A stretch of 53,452 nt of DNA. Source: Betaproteobacteria bacterium (GTDB taxonomy: Bacteria > Verrucomicrobiota > Verrucomicrobiia > Methylacidiphilales > UBA1321). This document shows, piece after piece, positions 51,906 to 53,452 of the stretch. The stretch's first letter is position 1. Each line of letters starts with the position of its first letter. The position numbers were made by a program, and so were the translations under genes. The notes below the pieces were generated by a model. That model was not told the DNA's origin. It made no database searches and saw nothing but the letters and a program-made list of their open reading frames with translations. The stretch lies in contig CAJCIA010000079.1 of NCBI GenBank assembly GCA_903970275.1, forward strand, positions 1 to 53,452. The letters run 5' to 3'.

Positions 51906-52859
51906 CTAAAGACCGACGCGATTTTTGAACGGTTCGCCCCGCACGCAGCGGGCGACTTCTTCCGCGGCGAGCCGTTGCAACTCCAGGACGCTTTCGTTGC
52001 TGAACCAGGCGGTGTGCGAGGTGAGAAGCGCGTTGGGCTGGCCGCGCAAAGGATGGTCCATTTCCAACGGCTCCTTTTCGAAAACATCCAAGCCTGCCAG
52101 GGCCGGACGGCCTTGGGCCAGGGCCTGAGCCAGCGCCGTCGTATCAACCAAGCCGCCGCGGGCTGTGTTGACCAGGACAGCATGAGATTTCATTTGCGCG
52201 AGACGGCGGTAATCAACGAAGTGGCTTGTCTCCGCCGTCAGGGGCAGGTGAAGCGAAAGGATGTCCGCCTCGGCGAAGAGCGCATCGGGATCGAGGCGCG
52301 CAACTCCTGCGGCGACGAAAGCATCCTTGGACACAAAAGGATCGTAGGCGGCAAGCCGGCATCCGAAGACGGCGGCTCGCTGCAGCACGGCGCGGGCGAT
52401 CCGGCCGAATCCCGCCGTGGCGAAGGTCATGTGGCGCAACGCCGGCACAGGTAACGGCGGAGTGATTTTCCACTCGCCCATCCGCAGGCGCCGGTCGGTC
52501 GCGACGAGTTGGCGCACGAGAGCAAGGGCGAGTGCCACCGAATGATCGGCCACCTCATCAATGCAGTAATCAGGAATGTTAGCCACCGCGATCCCTCGAG
52601 ATTTCGCCGCCGCCAGATCGATGTTATCTACTCCGATCCCGTAGCGAACAATTCCACGGCAACGGGTCAGCCCGGCGATGACCTCCGCGTTAAGTGGCGC
52701 CCATTGCGCGAGGATGACGTCGGCATCCCGTGCCAGTTCGAGCACATCGCCAGGGGTCTTGCACTGGCCTGTGCGAAGCTCAGCGCCCGCCGCTTCGATA
52801 ATGCGGCGCTCTGTTTCGACCGACTTGAAGCCGTAATCGGTGAGGCAAACGAGGGACAT
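51906..52859 (-). CDS. D-isomer-specific 2-hydroxyacid dehydrogenase
   Basis: A 317-residue NAD-dependent dehydrogenase of the C-terminal-binding-protein-like subgroup. GIVRYGIGVDNIDLAAAKSR is near 69-88, the nucleotide loop AGFGRIAR near 149-156 (third Gly replaced by Ala), Arg234 in NTARGG, Glu263 in DVFEKEP and His282 in LLTSHTAW form the catalytic set. It would oxidise or reduce a 2-hydroxy acid derived from a sugar acid. It starts three bases after the stop of the acetoacetate-decarboxylase-like gene. Confidence 0.92.
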   Translation of the reverse strand: MSLVCLTDYGFKSVETERRIIEAAGAELRTGQCKTPGDVLELARDADVILAQWAPLNAEVIAGLTRCRGIVRYGIGVDNIDLAAAKSRGIAVANIPDYCIDEVADHSVALALALVRQLVATDRRLRMGEWKITPPLPVPALRHMTFATAGFGRIARAVLQRAAVFGCRLAAYDPFVSKDAFVAAGVARLDPDALFAEADILSLHLPLTAETSHFVDYRRLAQMKSHAVLVNTARGGLVDTTALAQALAQGRPALAGLDVFEKEPLEMDHPLRGQPNALLTSHTAWFSNESVLELQRLAAEEVARCVRGEPFKNRVGL

Positions 52860-52862
52860 CGA

Positions 52863-53452
52863 TTATATAAGATAATCGTGCAGGATTTTACCTGGCACGA
52901 GAGTGAAGTCGGCTTTCCAGTAATAACCATCCAGCTCTTCAATGACGGGAAGCCGGTGCAAGGCGGCTTGGGCATTAGGGCGCAGTTCGACGGTGCAAGG
53001 ACCGCGCCAGCACTCGTGGACTTGGACGTCGGCCAACTGGCGGCTCGTGATTTGCCGGACGGCGGTTTCCCCGGTGATATGCTGGATGACCTTATAGTTG
53101 AGGTTGAGCGAGAAATCGAAGGCGCTGAGCTTGAGTTCATCGAGACTGCCACGTTGCTGCTTGTACGCCATGGTGCCGGTACAACAATCGATGCCGTTAC
53201 GTTCCAGCACGCCGACAATCAAGTCCGAGCGATACTCGATCCGGGGATTTCCCCACTTCTTCGGCTGGCCATGGACCTCGCGTCCTTGCGCCAGGCCACC
53301 GTCGCTGTTCAGAAAGAGGAAAGGTGAGAAGCCCCCGCGCGCTTGGCCGGGAAGTTCGGCACCCAGCATGACGTTGCACTCGCCGTATCGTCCCAGCCAA
53401 TCGACATCGCCCATGTTATAGATATGAATGAGCACCTGGTCGCTGATCGGTT
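52863..53452 (-). CDS. Acetoacetate-decarboxylase-like protein (5' end outside window)
   Basis: The frame is open to the right edge; about 195 residues are visible, against some 250 for the family. GREVHGQPKKWGNPRIEYRS carries the paired lysines whose first member forms the Schiff base in acetoacetate decarboxylase. LGRYGECNVMLGAELPG before it and the FTLVPGKILHDYLI end also fit the family. Members act as decarboxylases or as aldolase-dehydratases. As first gene seen in the catabolic operon it probably works on a keto acid handled by the enzymes downstream (inference). Confidence 0.8.
   Translation of the reverse strand, partial: PISDQVLIHIYNMGDVDWLGRYGECNVMLGAELPGQARGGFSPFLFLNSDGGLAQGREVHGQPKKWGNPRIEYRSDLIVGVLERNGIDCCTGTMAYKQQRGSLDELKLSAFDFSLNLNYKVIQHITGETAVRQITSRQLADVQVHECWRGPCTVELRPNAQAALHRLPVIEELDGYYWKADFTLVPGKILHDYLI

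Overview
The window reads as chromosomal DNA of a GC-rich, outer-membrane-bearing bacterium, most likely a member of the Verrucomicrobiota. The reasons are a NagB/PIG-L deacetylase fusion, a two-partner secretion operon with a FecR-domain protein, a secreted TPR protein, and many genes without a clear Shine-Dalgarno sequence. The phylum call is inference from gene content, not a database result.

Layout. 1-4.2 kb: end of a TldD/PmbA-type gene, a large secreted TPR protein, and ribosomal protein L9. 4.3-10 kb: the NagB/PIG-L fusion, then a surface-polysaccharide block (RmlC-like epimerase, RmlD-like reductase, a polytopic GT-C-type protein, a GT2 transferase). 10-19.3 kb: a second sugar block with a glycosyltransferase, UDP-galactopyranose mutase, a GH1-like/RmlD fusion and a DUF4965-type protein, followed convergently by a TreZ-type trehalohydrolase. 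19.9-23 kb: a tetR-hlyD-MFS drug-efflux operon with two tandem operator-like repeats over its promoter.

23.26-29.73 kb: a small genomic island inserted in the 3' end of a tRNA-Gln(CUG) gene and bounded by a perfect 26-bp direct repeat. It carries hipBA, a GbsR/MarR-type regulator with two matching operator-like sites, a cluster of membrane protein, DCC protein and truncated acyltransferase-like protein, an xis-like gene and a truncated integrase. A piece of a large GAF-PAS-histidine kinase, broken at both ends, lies between the broken acyltransferase and the broken integrase. The island therefore looks immobilised and rearranged.

29.7-41.3 kb: ordinary housekeeping genes: tRNA-Gln, a YyaL-type thioredoxin-domain protein, ileS, ald, mnmE, metX, fumC and tRNA-Ala(CGC). 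41.5-49.7 kb, minus strand: a two-partner secretion operon with a TpsA exoprotein of about 1,890 residues, its TpsB outer-membrane transporter, a FecR-domain periplasmic protein and a small secreted protein. 50.2-53.45 kb, minus strand: a tightly packed catabolic operon with an acetoacetate-decarboxylase-like protein (cut by the window edge), a D-2-hydroxyacid dehydrogenase, a TIM-barrel isomerase/epimerase and a fumarylacetoacetate-hydrolase-family enzyme.

The most noteworthy parts are the tRNA-Gln island with its scrambled right end, the operator duplications at two regulators whose transcripts may be leaderless, the unusual GH1-RmlD fusion cluster, and the deacetylase domain that has lost its predicted catalytic base.
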